A stretch of DNA of 64,000 bases from Pelagimonas varians (GTDB lineage Bacteria; Pseudomonadota; Alphaproteobacteria; Rhodobacterales; Rhodobacteraceae). The position numbers were made by a program, and so were the translations under genes. Below, piece after piece: positions 36,795-46,077 of this stretch. The notes beneath the pieces are model-generated. The model saw nothing but the letters and a program-made list of their open reading frames with translations, was not told the origin of the DNA and did no database searches. Position 1 is the stretch's first letter; every line of letters starts with the position of its first letter. The stretch is from NCBI RefSeq assembly GCF_003208435.1, contig NZ_QKMF01000009.1, forward strand, positions 62,001 to 126,000, in the 5' to 3' direction.

Positions 36795-37959
36795 CCCTCC
36801 AGCGCGGCTTCTGGATCTAACCAGATTGATTAGCCGCGCGGGGCACCCCATGACCGGGGTGGATCGCGTTGAGTTCGCTTATCTGGAACATTTGCTTGAG
36901 CACCCTTCGCTTTGGGGCTTGGTCCGCACCTCCATCGGGTATGTCCTTCTGGATCATGCAGGATGCAGAACAGTTCACACACGCCTGCAAGACAATCTCT
37001 GGGGGCCCACTGATCGATTGGCACGGCTTCAAAGAGGTCGGCATCCGATTCGACTACGTGCAGAAGCTGACCTGCGCAGGATTTGCCGCGCCCGCTGTTT
37101 GCCAATCCGACTGTCTTCTATGTTGCGACGGCACCTGCCCATGGGCGTACACTATATAAACACCGGCCATTCGAACCTGACAAATCGGGTCCTCTCTGCG
37201 CTCACCCTTTGCAAGGCCCATGTCGCGGTCTTTGTTCACGATACAATTCCACTGGATTTCCCTCAATATCAGAGGCCTGAAACATTTGCCTCGTTTCGCT
37301 TGTTCCTTGACCGCGTTGTGGCGCGTGCCGATGTGATCTTGTGCAATTCGCATCAAACGCTTGCGGATATGAAAAGACATGCCAAAACGGATTTGCCGCC
37401 AAGCGCAGTTGCCCATTTGGGCGTGAATTTACCGACGCTTGGGGTTGCACCTGACGGCCCTTGGACACCGCCATATTTCGTCACTTTGGGGACAATCGAA
37501 CCGCGCAAAAACCACGCTCTCCTGTTGGATATTTGGGGCAAAATTCCTGACGCTCACTTGTTGATTTGTGGTCATCGCGGCTGGGAAAACCACGCCGTTT
37601 TTGAACGGCTCGATGCAGCGCCTTCGCGGGTTCATGAGCTCAGCGAGCTGCCAGACGATCAGCTTTTTGCCCTGATCAAAGGTGCGGCAGGGCTGCTGTT
37701 TCCCAGTTTTGCCGAAGGGTACGGGTTGCCACCGCTTGAAGCCGCCGCATTGGGGGTTCCGGTCTTGTGTAATGATCTGCCCATTTACCGTGAAGTCCTT
37801 GGCGATATTCCCGTTTACGCAGACGCTCGGGACCGCTATCTTTGGGAAACAACGATAAAACAGATGGCACAAGCGCATCAAACAGGCACAGGCAATACTC
37901 TGGACTACACTGCTCCCACATGGGACGACCATTTCAAGATTGTTTTAACTTTGATTTGA
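36775..37959 (+). CDS. Glycosyltransferase family 1/4 protein (GT-B fold)
   Basis: 394 residues. The C-terminal half has GT4 hallmarks: VTLGTIEPRKNHALLLDIW near 240 and the nucleotide-sugar segment PSFAEGYGLPPLEAAALGVPVLCND near 313, whose E-x7-E pair contacts the donor. The N-terminal half starts with RLLDLTRLISRAGHPMTGVDRVEF, a beginning common in polysaccharide GT4 enzymes. The ATG at 36775 overlaps galE by 20 bases; a TTG nine codons earlier is less likely. Donor is unknown, possibly UDP-glucose or UDP-galactose given its neighbours. Confidence 0.85.
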   Translation: MVITTGNPPARLLDLTRLISRAGHPMTGVDRVEFAYLEHLLEHPSLWGLVRTSIGYVLLDHAGCRTVHTRLQDNLWGPTDRLARLQRGRHPIRLRAEADLRRICRARCLPIRLSSMLRRHLPMGVHYINTGHSNLTNRVLSALTLCKAHVAVFVHDTIPLDFPQYQRPETFASFRLFLDRVVARADVILCNSHQTLADMKRHAKTDLPPSAVAHLGVNLPTLGVAPDGPWTPPYFVTLGTIEPRKNHALLLDIWGKIPDAHLLICGHRGWENHAVFERLDAAPSRVHELSELPDDQLFALIKGAAGLLFPSFAEGYGLPPLEAAALGVPVLCNDLPIYREVLGDIPVYADARDRYLWETTIKQMAQAHQTGTGNTLDYTAPTWDDHFKIVLTLI

Positions 37960-38012
37960 TAGCTACCACGGTAGAAAAAGGTCGGGTAACCGGCTTGTAA
38001 AAGGGCACATAA

Positions 38013-39023
38013 TTGGGCGCATGGCAGTCATATCAGCTTCGGGTTCAACGGAAACGCTGGCGTATTCGTGCATTCCGAAAGCGGCGGGATTTGCGCCCTG
38101 TCGCGGACAGAACAGCCGACATCAAACCGTCAGATATTTTGTTGTTTTCGACCCAGCGCAACGAAGGTGTCCGCCTGCCGTGGTTCTTGAAACATTACCG
38201 CGATATGGGCGTGAACCATTTCTTTTTTGTCGATAACGACAGCACAGATGGATCCCTGAATTACCTTGCCAAACAACCTGATGTATCCGTTTGGGCGACG
38301 CAATCCAGCTACAAAAGATCACGCTTCGGGGTTGATTGGCTCAATTGGTTGGCAATGAAATACGCCCATGATCACTGGGCGTTGACCGTCGATCCGGACG
38401 AGCTGTTCTTGTACCCGTTTTGTGACACACGGCCTCTACGTGCATTGACCGATTGGCTGGATGCCTCTTCGATAAAAAGCTTTAGCGCGATGTTGTTGGA
38501 TATGTATCCTAAGGGGCGGATCGACGCCCAGACTTACAGTCCGGGACAAAATCCACTCGAAATTGCATCTTGGTTCGATTCCGGAAATTACACCGTTCAG
38601 AAGAATAAAACCTACGGAAACCTCTGGATTCAAGGCGGACCGCGTGCGCGCGTGTTCTTTAAAGATGAACCAAAGTTAGCCCCCGCTTTGAACAAAATTC
38701 CGCTGGTCAAATGGAACAGGCAATATGCCTATGTCAGCTCCACCCACAATTTGCTGCCGCGTGGCCTCAACCAAGTTTACGATGAGTGGGGCGGTGAAAA
38801 GGCCAGTGGTATCTTGCTTCACACCAAATTCCTCAACACCTTTACGGACAAGGCCGCAGAGGAACTGGAGCGCAACCAACACTATGGGGCCAGCCGCGAA
38901 TACGTCGCCTATGCCGAAGGGGTCAAAGACAACCCGGAACTCTGGTGCAAGTGGTCGGAAAAATACATTAACTGGCGCCAGCTTGAGATTTTGGGTCTGA
39001 TGTCTAAGGGGAACTGGGCATGA
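38013..39023 (+). CDS. Glycosyltransferase family 2 (DUF4/Glyco_tranf_2_4-like), TTG start
   Basis: 336 residues. The catalytic region has LLFSTQRNEGVRLPWFLKHY near 43, the FFVDNDSTDGS donor motif near 70, and DPDELFLYP near 126 as the likely metal-binding DxD-type site. The rest is a family-specific C-terminal half. No in-frame ATG precedes the conserved region; the only fitting start is TTG at 38013 with an AAAGGG stretch upstream. Its stop overlaps the next start (ATGA). The sugar used is unknown. Confidence 0.82.
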   Translation: MGAWQSYQLRVQRKRWRIRAFRKRRDLRPVADRTADIKPSDILLFSTQRNEGVRLPWFLKHYRDMGVNHFFFVDNDSTDGSLNYLAKQPDVSVWATQSSYKRSRFGVDWLNWLAMKYAHDHWALTVDPDELFLYPFCDTRPLRALTDWLDASSIKSFSAMLLDMYPKGRIDAQTYSPGQNPLEIASWFDSGNYTVQKNKTYGNLWIQGGPRARVFFKDEPKLAPALNKIPLVKWNRQYAYVSSTHNLLPRGLNQVYDEWGGEKASGILLHTKFLNTFTDKAAEELERNQHYGASREYVAYAEGVKDNPELWCKWSEKYINWRQLEILGLMSKGNWA

Positions 39024-40720
39024 GTGTCGGGATTGTCATGCTGGTGCATACCGCATTGGACCGCGCCGAAGACGTTGCACGGCATTGGTCACGCGGCGGA
39101 TGTCCTGTTGTAATCCATGTCGACAAGGTTGTGCCTCGTAAGACCTATGATGCGTTTGTCGCGCGCCTGACCGACACACCCAACGTGATGTTTTCCAAGC
39201 GCCATCGCTGTGAATGGGGGACATGGGGTTTGGTCGCCGCCAGTCAGGATGCCTCGGAATTGCTGCTTCGCAATTTTGATCAGGTGCGGCATGTTTATCT
39301 ATCTTCCGGATCATGCTTACCGCTACGTCCTGTCGAAGAATTGGTAGACTACCTCAACCAACGACCTCGCACAGATTTCATCGAAAGCGCGACCACCGCT
39401 GACGTCCCTTGGACGGTCGGCGGGCTCGATCAAGAGCGCTTTACTATGCATTTCCCGTTCAGCTGGCGAAATCAGCGCTATCTATTTGATAGGTTGGTAG
39501 AATTGCAACGTGCCATAGGTTTCAAACGCCGCATGCCGCGCGGTTTGGTTCCCCATATGGGCAGCCAATGGTGGTGCCTTACACGCCAAACCTTGAGCGC
39601 GATATTGCAAGATCCGGAACGCGATCGCTATGACCGCTACTTTGAAAACGTCTGGATTCCGGACGAAAGCTATTTTCAGACCTTGGCACGTAAATACTCC
39701 ACAAATATTGAAAGCCGGTCTTTGACCCTTTCCAAGTTCGATTTCCAAGGCAAACCGCATATTTTCTATGACGACCATCTGCAACTGCTGCGCCGGTCAG
39801 ATTGTTTTGTGGCGCGCAAAATTTGGCCTCACGCCGAACGATTGTATGGTGCGTTTTTGACGGATGCGAACGGTGCAATGTCACACCAGGAGCCAAATCC
39901 GGGTAAAATTGATCGTATTTTTGCCAAGGCTGTTGATCGCCGGACACGCGGACGATCCGGTTTATATATGCAAAGTCGATACCCGAATGCCGGGTGGGAA
40001 AATGGCGTAACTGCCGGCCAGTATTCGGTCTTCCAAGGGTTTTCCGATCTCTTTCAAGATTTCGAAGGCTGGCTTGGCCGTGCGACAGGTGCACAAGTCC
40101 ATGGTCATCTGTTCGCCCCTGATCGGGCCGAGTTTTCGGGCGGCCAATCCATTCTAAACGGTGCCCTTTCCGACAATGCCAAGCTGCGGGATTCAAACCC
40201 AAAAGGATTTTTGACGAACCTGCTATGGAATACCCGCGGCGAACGTCAGTGCTTTCAATACGGTCCGCATGACACTCCCAAGATCAATTGGCATATGGCC
40301 GTTGATCCCAACGCTCAAATTAGCGTGATCTCAGGTGCTTGGGCGGTTCCCTTGTTCAAATCCAACGCCAATTTCGCCGAAATTCGCACCCAAGCGGCTC
40401 GGCTGCAAAAAATCGAAAGCAAGATATTGGATGTGCTACGCGCCCCTGATGTCAAAGCCCGAGTGCGCATTTGGTCCATGGCCGACTTTATCGAAGCCCC
40501 CATGGAACCGCTGCAAGTCATTATCGACGAAATTGGTCAAAAAGGCCTAAGGCGGCTGGCCGAAGCCCCCCGCCTCGAAGATCTAGCCGGCTTTGGACAG
40601 TTTCTGCAAAACCTGAAAAATCAAGGCATGCACCCCTATCTGATGGGCGACTTCCCTGTTGACCCTGCACCGCGTAATCTGCCCGACAGCCACCGTAAAC
40701 CGTATCTCATCAAAAAATAG
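39020..40720 (+). CDS. Core-2/I-branching-type glycosyltransferase (GT14 family) with long C-terminal domain
   Basis: 566 residues. About 1-260 resemble GT14 branching beta-1,6-N-acetylglucosaminyltransferases: VGIVMLVHTALDRAEDVARH at the start, VYLSSGSCLPLRPVEEL near 94, MGSQWWCLTRQTL near 178 and the acidic WIPDESYFQTL near 210. The last ~290 residues form a domain that I connect only to roseobacter proteins of this type (FAPDRAEFSGGQSI, NTRGERQCFQYGPHD). Translationally coupled to the glycosyltransferase before it, and followed 9 bases later by a sulfotransferase. A second GT14-like gene lies at 57623. Confidence 0.82.
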   Translation: MSVGIVMLVHTALDRAEDVARHWSRGGCPVVIHVDKVVPRKTYDAFVARLTDTPNVMFSKRHRCEWGTWGLVAASQDASELLLRNFDQVRHVYLSSGSCLPLRPVEELVDYLNQRPRTDFIESATTADVPWTVGGLDQERFTMHFPFSWRNQRYLFDRLVELQRAIGFKRRMPRGLVPHMGSQWWCLTRQTLSAILQDPERDRYDRYFENVWIPDESYFQTLARKYSTNIESRSLTLSKFDFQGKPHIFYDDHLQLLRRSDCFVARKIWPHAERLYGAFLTDANGAMSHQEPNPGKIDRIFAKAVDRRTRGRSGLYMQSRYPNAGWENGVTAGQYSVFQGFSDLFQDFEGWLGRATGAQVHGHLFAPDRAEFSGGQSILNGALSDNAKLRDSNPKGFLTNLLWNTRGERQCFQYGPHDTPKINWHMAVDPNAQISVISGAWAVPLFKSNANFAEIRTQAARLQKIESKILDVLRAPDVKARVRIWSMADFIEAPMEPLQVIIDEIGQKGLRRLAEAPRLEDLAGFGQFLQNLKNQGMHPYLMGDFPVDPAPRNLPDSHRKPYLIKK

Positions 40721-40729
40721 GTCCAATGA

Positions 40730-42160
40730 ATGTCTGACCGTTTCGACTGTTTTGTCGTATTTGCAGAAATGCGCACCGGGTCCAATTTCCTTGAGGCCAA
40801 TCTGAACGCATTTGATGGCATCACCTGCCACGGCGAAGCGTTTAATCCGCACTTCATCGGCTATCCAAATTCCGAAGATATTCTGGGCATCACCCAGCAA
40901 GAACGCGATGCCGATCCGATGCGTTTGCTTGGACAAATCCGCAAAACAACACCCGGTGGGATTGGCGGTTTTCGCTATTTCCACGACCATGACCCGCGCC
41001 TTTTGGACGACTTGCTGCAAGATCCAAAGATTGGTAAAATCGTTCTGACCCGCAACCCTGTTGACAGTTACGTCAGCTGGAAGATTGCTCAGGCAACAGG
41101 CCAGTGGAAACTGACCAATGTAAAACGGCGCAAAGATGGGCAGGCGCAATTCGATGCGGCTGAGTTCGAACAACATTTGGCGGATCTGCAAGCCTTCCAA
41201 ATCCAGATATTGAACACCTTACAACGCAGTGCGCAGACCGCATTTTATGTCTCCTATGAAGACTTGCAAGACGTCGATATTATGAACGGATTGGCGCGGT
41301 GGCTTGGCGGTTCTGGGCAACTATCCAGCCTAAACACCGCTTTGAAACGCCAAAATCCCCAACCCATCGCTGAAAAAGTTGCGAATTTCGGAGAGATGGA
41401 ACACGCTTTGGCGCGGCTCGATGGGTTTAACCTAACCCGCACCCCAAATTTTGAGCCCCGTCGCGGGCCTGTTGTTCCGTCCTATGTTGCGGCCGCCAAA
41501 ACGCCACTGCTGTATATGCCAATCCGCTCCGGTCCTGAAACCGCCGTACATCAATGGCTCTGTGCCCTGGATGACGTGTCAGGCGAAGCCCTTGAACAAG
41601 ACTTCAAACAAAACACCTTACGTACTTGGAAGCGGCAAAGACCCGGCCATCGCAGTTTTACTGTCATTCGCCATCCGCTTGCCCGCGCGCACGAAGCCTT
41701 TTGCTCCAAAATCCTAAGCACCAAAAAAGGTAGCTTCGCTGGCATCCGAAAAACCCTGCGCCGCGCCCACAACCTTCCCATTCCCGAGGGCGAACCCAAT
41801 GACGACTATTCCGTAGAATCCCACCGAGAGGCGTTTACGACCTATCTGTCATGGGTCAAAGCCAACTTGGCCGGGCAAACTGCGGTTCGCGTTGATGGCC
41901 ACTGGGCGACTCAGGCGCAATGTATCCAAGGCATGTCAGAGTTCACGTTGCCGGATATGATTGTCCGAGAAGATGAAATGGCTCTCTATTTGCCCGCACT
42001 TGCTATGCAAGTTGGTCATCCATCACCGCCAGAACCGGTTGCCGTGCCGACCACCGCCCCTTTTTCATTGGCTCAAATATACGACGACAGAATCGAAGCA
42101 TTGGCGCGGGAAGCTTATTTGCGAGATTACACTATGTTCGGGTTTGATAGCTGGGCGTAA
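40730..42160 (+). CDS. Two-domain sulfotransferase (Stf0-like domain plus second sulfotransferase-like domain)
   Basis: 476 residues. Domain 1 (about 1-250) has a PAPS 5'-phosphosulfate loop in FAEMRTGSNFLEANL near residue 10 and a 3'-phosphate region VLTRNPVDSYVSWKIAQ near 105, as in Stf0 sulfotransferases. Domain 2 (about 262-476) repeats the layout in weaker form: LLYMPIRSGPETAVHQWL near 265, then FTVIRHPLARAHEAFCSKIL near 307, and an ending YTMFGFDSW that matches the DFALFKYDF end of the sulfotransferase at 59343. The first loop of domain 2 lacks the usual lysine/serine pattern, so it may be inactive or only bind substrate. Ending the cysQ-led cluster, it likely sulfates the glycan. Confidence 0.8.
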   Translation: MSDRFDCFVVFAEMRTGSNFLEANLNAFDGITCHGEAFNPHFIGYPNSEDILGITQQERDADPMRLLGQIRKTTPGGIGGFRYFHDHDPRLLDDLLQDPKIGKIVLTRNPVDSYVSWKIAQATGQWKLTNVKRRKDGQAQFDAAEFEQHLADLQAFQIQILNTLQRSAQTAFYVSYEDLQDVDIMNGLARWLGGSGQLSSLNTALKRQNPQPIAEKVANFGEMEHALARLDGFNLTRTPNFEPRRGPVVPSYVAAAKTPLLYMPIRSGPETAVHQWLCALDDVSGEALEQDFKQNTLRTWKRQRPGHRSFTVIRHPLARAHEAFCSKILSTKKGSFAGIRKTLRRAHNLPIPEGEPNDDYSVESHREAFTTYLSWVKANLAGQTAVRVDGHWATQAQCIQGMSEFTLPDMIVREDEMALYLPALAMQVGHPSPPEPVAVPTTAPFSLAQIYDDRIEALAREAYLRDYTMFGFDSWA

Positions 42161-42249
42161 ACGCCCATTCATCGAACAGAGACATAACCACCGGCAAAGA
42201 TTAGATCGCCCCCGGGGCACCTGTTGACCTTGTGGATCAAGCGGTTGGG

Positions 42250-42714
42250 CTAAGCCGCCTGAACCGATTCCTGTTCTGTCAGGATCGTATAAAGCGTTGC
42301 GGCGTCACGGTTGGCCCGCAATTTGGCGCACAGGCTGGCCTCTCGTAAGTTGCGCGAGACCAATGCCAGCGCTTTGAGATGTTCCACGCCCGCTTCTTCC
42401 GGAGCGAACAGTGCAAACACCAGATCGACCGGCTGACGGTCGACGGAATCAAAATCAACCGGCTTTTCCAATGCAAGAAAAGCGCCCACAACCGATTTCA
42501 GACCTCGGATACGTGCGTGCGGCAAGGCAACGCCATGCCCCACGCCAGTTGGTCCAAGCGTTTCACGCTCCATCAAGGCTTCGACGATCTCTTGCGACGG
42601 CAGATCGTAGGCAGACTCAGCCAGATCGGCCACGTCATGCATCAACCGTTTCTTGCTTGAAGCCGCCGTAACAAGTTTCACGGCTTCAGGCTTTAGGAGA
42701 TCAGCGAATTTCAT
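42250..42714 (-). CDS. ptsN: Nitrogen-regulatory PTS enzyme IIA (PtsN)
   Basis: Regulatory phosphoprotein of the nitrogen PTS. 154 residues with the phospho-accepting histidine in GVGHGVALPHARI near residue 66, and typical VFALFAPEEAGVEHLKALALVSRNL near 98. It is a regulator, not a sugar transporter; no EIIB/EIIC genes adjoin it. Follows hpf by 40 bases in the same direction, a conserved pair in proteobacteria. Confidence 0.95.
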   Translation of the reverse strand: MKFADLLKPEAVKLVTAASSKKRLMHDVADLAESAYDLPSQEIVEALMERETLGPTGVGHGVALPHARIRGLKSVVGAFLALEKPVDFDSVDRQPVDLVFALFAPEEAGVEHLKALALVSRNLREASLCAKLRANRDAATLYTILTEQESVQAA

Positions 42715-42754
42715 AGTCTACCTGTATCAAAAGCGCTCTGCTCAGGCGGTTATC

Positions 42755-43318
42755 TTACGGATCGATCCATCCGATATTACCGTCTTCACGTCGATAAACG
42801 ACGTTCACGCCATCCTTCTTTTCATTGCGGAACACAAGAACCGGCGCTCCAGCCAGCTCCATTTGCATCACAGCTTCCCCCACAGTCAGAGATGGAATCT
42901 TTGTCTCCATCTCAGCCACGATAATCGGCTGCAACGTTTCCGGTTCGGCGTCCCCCGAATCCAGATCACTGGCGAGGATATACGAGGAAGCCCCGGAAAG
43001 TTCAACGGGCACCGCACGGTCACGGTGATGATCTTTCAACCGACGCTTGTATCGACGCAGCTGTTTGTCCAGTTTTTCCGCACAAGCATCAAAAGCGCCG
43101 TAAATTTCAGTCGCGTGCGCTTTGGCTGCTGCCGTCAGGCCCGTTGATAGATGAACAGTGGTTTCGCAAACAAATTCATGCGCGCTTTTGGAGAATACAA
43201 CATTGGCGTCTGTGGGCCTTTGCGAATACTTCTGCAGAGCGGCCCCAAGCTCGTCCTTCACATGGGTTTGCAGTGCGTCACCAATGTCGATGTGCATTCC
43301 CGTGATCTGATAGCGCAT
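42755..43318 (-). CDS. hpf: Ribosome hibernation-promoting factor, long form
   Basis: Inactivates and dimerises ribosomes in stationary phase. 187 residues: N-terminal S30AE domain (MHIDIGDALQTHVKDEL near 8; CAEKLDKQLRRYKRRLKDHH near 83) and the long-form C-terminal dimerisation domain from about 130 (PSLTVGEAVMQMELAG, NVVYRREDGNIGWIDP). A single long form replaces the separate short HPF and RMF of enterobacteria. Downstream of the lptB gene after a 251-base gap. Confidence 0.95.
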   Translation of the reverse strand: MRYQITGMHIDIGDALQTHVKDELGAALQKYSQRPTDANVVFSKSAHEFVCETTVHLSTGLTAAAKAHATEIYGAFDACAEKLDKQLRRYKRRLKDHHRDRAVPVELSGASSYILASDLDSGDAEPETLQPIIVAEMETKIPSLTVGEAVMQMELAGAPVLVFRNEKKDGVNVVYRREDGNIGWIDP

Positions 43319-43569
43319 AATACATCCTTTTTGTTTTTGACAATCAATACCATACCTCGGGCCAAGGCCCGTGGTGCAGCAGACTGCAGTTTAGGAAAGG
43401 CACTTTGTTGCGGCTTGTCAGAACACGGCCCCGCAAGCGGGGAAGGTTCGAACAAAAGTGCAGCAATCCAAAATGCCATGTCTCATTTGACGGCGGAATT
43501 GAGGGGGAAGTCAATCGAAACCAGAAAATAAAATGACTGATCTCCTAAGAAATCGGTCCTCGGTTTCAA
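43319..43569. other. Gap between lptB and hpf
   Basis: 251 bases with a CCCCGC-AA-GCGGGG stem at 43429-43442 that could end lptB transcription. The remainder probably holds the hpf promoter. In many proteobacteria rpoN sits exactly here; no rpoN fragment is visible in any frame. Confidence 0.6.
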
Positions 43570-44328
43570 TCAACCAATGCGAAAGTTATCGCCCAAATAG
43601 ACGCGACGTACATTTTCATTGCGCACCACTTCTTCGGGTGTGCCGGACATCAAAACTTGGCCGTCATGCAAGATGTAAGCGCGATCTACGATCTCAAGAG
43701 TTTCGCGGACGTTGTGGTCTGTGATCAGCACGCCAAGCCCGCGGGTTTTCAAATCCGCAACCAAATGACGGATGTCTCCGACACTGATCGGATCAACCCC
43801 GGCAAAGGGTTCATCGAGCAATAGATACTTCGGATCGGCCGCCAGACAACGGGCAATTTCCACCCGCCGTCGCTCCCCACCAGACAAAGCAAGCGCGGGC
43901 GCACGGCGCAAATGCTCGATTGAAAATTCGCCAAGCAGTTCTTCCAACCGCTCGCGGCGGCGATGCCGGTCCTTTTCAGCGATGTCCAAGACAGCGCCGA
44001 TATTGTCTTCGACCGAAAGCCCCCGAAAAATAGACATTTCCTGCGGCAAATATCCGATCCCAAGGCGGGCACGGCGATACATCGGCAAATAGGTTGCATC
44101 ATGACCGTCGATCATCACCTGACCGCCCTCAGGATTGACCAATCCGGCAATCGCATAAAACGATGTTGTCTTACCTGACCCGTTCGGCCCCAACAGAGCA
44201 ACTGCTTCGCCGCGATTCAAACGCAACGAAACATCGCGGATCACAACGCGTTTGGCATAGCTTTTGCGCAAATGCTCAATGACAAGCCCGGCTTGACCAT
44301 CTGTCACTGTTAGCTTTGCCCCTGACAT
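43570..44328 (-). CDS. lptB: LPS export ABC transporter ATP-binding protein LptB
   Basis: ATPase of the LptBFG complex that extracts LPS from the inner membrane. 252 residues with Walker [12 protein letters not shown] near 45, signature [13 protein letters not shown] near 145, Walker [12 protein letters not shown] near 170, and the family-typical [20 protein letters not shown] near 89. Its ATG overlaps the lptA stop. LptF and LptG are not in the window. Confidence 0.96.
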   Translation of the reverse strand: MSGAKLTVTDGQAGLVIEHLRKSYAKRVVIRDVSLRLNRGEAVALLGPNGSGKTTSFYAIAGLVNPEGGQVMIDGHDATYLPMYRRARLGIGYLPQEMSIFRGLSVEDNIGAVLDIAEKDRHRRRERLEELLGEFSIEHLRRAPALALSGGERRRVEIARCLAADPKYLLLDEPFAGVDPISVGDIRHLVADLKTRGLGVLITDHNVRETLEIVDRAYILHDGQVLMSGTPEEVVRNENVRRVYLGDNFRIG

Positions 44329-44813
44329 TACTGGCTATCTTCTTGGTTCAAAACAGTCCGGACCCGCCCGGTCATCTGTGCCGTACCTGTCTCGAGGTTG
44401 ACTGTCATTTTTTCTGACGTCAGCGCACTGGCCCCTTGGGTTAGCAGCACGTTTCCTGTCATGACAATAACGCCAGTGTCCAAAGTGTAATCGGCGCGCT
44501 GTGCTTCTGCAGCTTCATCGCCGCTGACCATTGTCACGCCGCCGGTCGCCTCCATGCGCTGAATTTTCTGCGCGGTCTCAGAATAGACCACCAAAACCCG
44601 CGGCGCAGCCAAACGCATTTCACCCTGCGCAACCAGCACGTCGCCAGTGTAAAGGGCGGTTCCGTCTTTTTGATTTACGGATAAGGCATCGGCTGTCACC
44701 TCAACCGGAGCAGTGGTGTCCTGGTTTCCACCAAAAGACACCTGAGCCCCCTGTGCAAGAGCCGAGAATGGCAAGGTCAAAAGGACAAAGGCATAGGCAA
44801 TCAGTCGTGGCAT
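44328..44813 (-). CDS. lptA: LPS transport periplasmic protein LptA (OstA-like)
   Basis: Forms the periplasmic bridge that carries LPS to the outer membrane. 161 residues with a signal peptide (1-20, ending ALAQG context) and a single OstA-type beta-jellyroll domain ([34 protein letters not shown]). The end overlaps the lptB start and it lies 9 bases from lptC, so lptC-lptA-lptB is one unit. Confidence 0.92.
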   Translation of the reverse strand: MPRLIAYAFVLLTLPFSALAQGAQVSFGGNQDTTAPVEVTADALSVNQKDGTALYTGDVLVAQGEMRLAAPRVLVVYSETAQKIQRMEATGGVTMVSGDEAAEAQRADYTLDTGVIVMTGNVLLTQGASALTSEKMTVNLETGTAQMTGRVRTVLNQEDSQ

Positions 44814-44822
44814 GCGAAGAAC

Positions 44823-45428
44823 TCACTTATTTTGCGGCAGATATACCATTTTTACGCCGCCAGTGAACAGCATTTGCACATCGTCCCCCTCATCTATGGC
44901 TTTGATCTGCATTTTTGAAGCCTCAAGCGTACCGAGAGGTCCCTCCCCCTTCACCGGTGCCAAGCTTTCGACATCAATGTATTCGATACTTGAGACCATG
45001 CTTTGAGTGGTCACTACATATCCGGTTGAACTGGTAATGACGACACCACCCCGAAAATTGATTCTCTGTTCATCTTCACGCATTGTCGCCGCAGCCGAAT
45101 GCAAAAAGAGCTCTGACCCGTCTTTCATCTGTATACGGGCGTCCAGCTCTTCGGCCTCTATAATACCCTCAAAGCCGGGGCGTGCGGACTGGGCCGTGAT
45201 CGTCACGAGATCGCCCCGCGCCGTGCTTCCCGCATAATGGGGCGAGCTGACCATTTCTGTCGCGGCATCACCAGCGCGCTGCAAAGCACTCGCGAACGGA
45301 ACTTTGCTGACCGGATCATTGCTGCGCGACAAAAGGAAGATCGTGGACAACAACCCCAAAGCCAACAAAGGCAACAGGATTTTGAGCCAGGCAACAACAT
45401 GCGAATAGAGTCCCTGAGCGCGCGCCAT
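44823..45428 (-). CDS. lptC: LPS export protein LptC
   Basis: Single-pass inner-membrane protein that passes LPS from LptB2FG to LptA. 201 residues with one membrane helix at about 12-32 (WLKILLPLLALGLLSTIFLL) and a periplasmic jellyroll (LDARIQMKDGSELFLHSAAA, FRGGVVITSSTGYVV). Sequence conservation in this family is low; the call rests on topology and place before lptA. Confidence 0.9.
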   Translation of the reverse strand: MARAQGLYSHVVAWLKILLPLLALGLLSTIFLLSRSNDPVSKVPFASALQRAGDAATEMVSSPHYAGSTARGDLVTITAQSARPGFEGIIEAEELDARIQMKDGSELFLHSAAATMREDEQRINFRGGVVITSSTGYVVTTQSMVSSIEYIDVESLAPVKGEGPLGTLEASKMQIKAIDEGDDVQMLFTGGVKMVYLPQNK

Positions 45429-45462
45429 CTAAAGGTAACGCCTGTTCTCGGTTCGGGTTGGG

Positions 45463-46077
45463 TTATGCATGCGCAAAAATATCCGTTTCGGGCCAGCCCT
45501 CTAAATCCAGCAAGGCCCGCGTGGGCAGAAAATCAAAGCACGCTTGCGCAATCTCACGGCGCCCCTCACGCTCTAGCCGGGCATTCAAAACCTTGCGCAG
45601 TTTGTGCAGGTACAAGACATCCGAAGCCGCATAGTCGATTTGCGCTTGGGTCAGGATCGCTGCGCCCCAATCGCTAGACTGTTGTTGTTTCGAGATGTCC
45701 ACACCGATCAGCTCATGCGTCAGGTTCTTCAACCCGTGCCTGTCTGTATATGTACGAACCATGCGGCTGGCAATTTTGGTGCAATACACTGGGGCAGCCA
45801 ACCCGCCAAAGGCATTATACATGGCGGCAATGTCAAAGCGGCCATAGTGAAACAGCTTGAGAATATCAGGATCAACCAAAATTTTCACGAGATTTGGTGC
45901 GGCCGTTTGGCCCTTGGAGATTTGGACCAGATGTGCGTCGCCATCTCCCGCAGAAAGCTGAACAACACAGAGCCGATCCCGATGTGGGTTCAGGCCCATC
46001 GTTTCGCAATCAATTGCCACAGCAGGGCCCAATTCCAAATTGTCAGGCAAATCACCTTGATGCAGATAATTGGTCAA
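45463..46077 (-). CDS. rnd: Ribonuclease D-type 3'-5' exonuclease, TTG start
   Basis: DEDD exoribonuclease that trims structured RNA ends. 204 residues, essentially only the catalytic domain: DCETMGLNPHRDRLCVVQL near residue 24 gives the first two acidic ligands, LKLFHYGRFDIAAM near 74 the third, and DYAASDVLYLHKLR near 147 the fourth with its Y. It lacks the HRDC domains of the ~370-residue E. coli enzyme, as many alphaproteobacterial versions do. The start is TTG at 46075-46077 with AAGGGG about seven bases upstream. It lies before lptC in the same direction. Confidence 0.9.
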   Translation of the reverse strand: MTNYLHQGDLPDNLELGPAVAIDCETMGLNPHRDRLCVVQLSAGDGDAHLVQISKGQTAAPNLVKILVDPDILKLFHYGRFDIAAMYNAFGGLAAPVYCTKIASRMVRTYTDRHGLKNLTHELIGVDISKQQQSSDWGAAILTQAQIDYAASDVLYLHKLRKVLNARLEREGRREIAQACFDFLPTRALLDLEGWPETDIFAHA

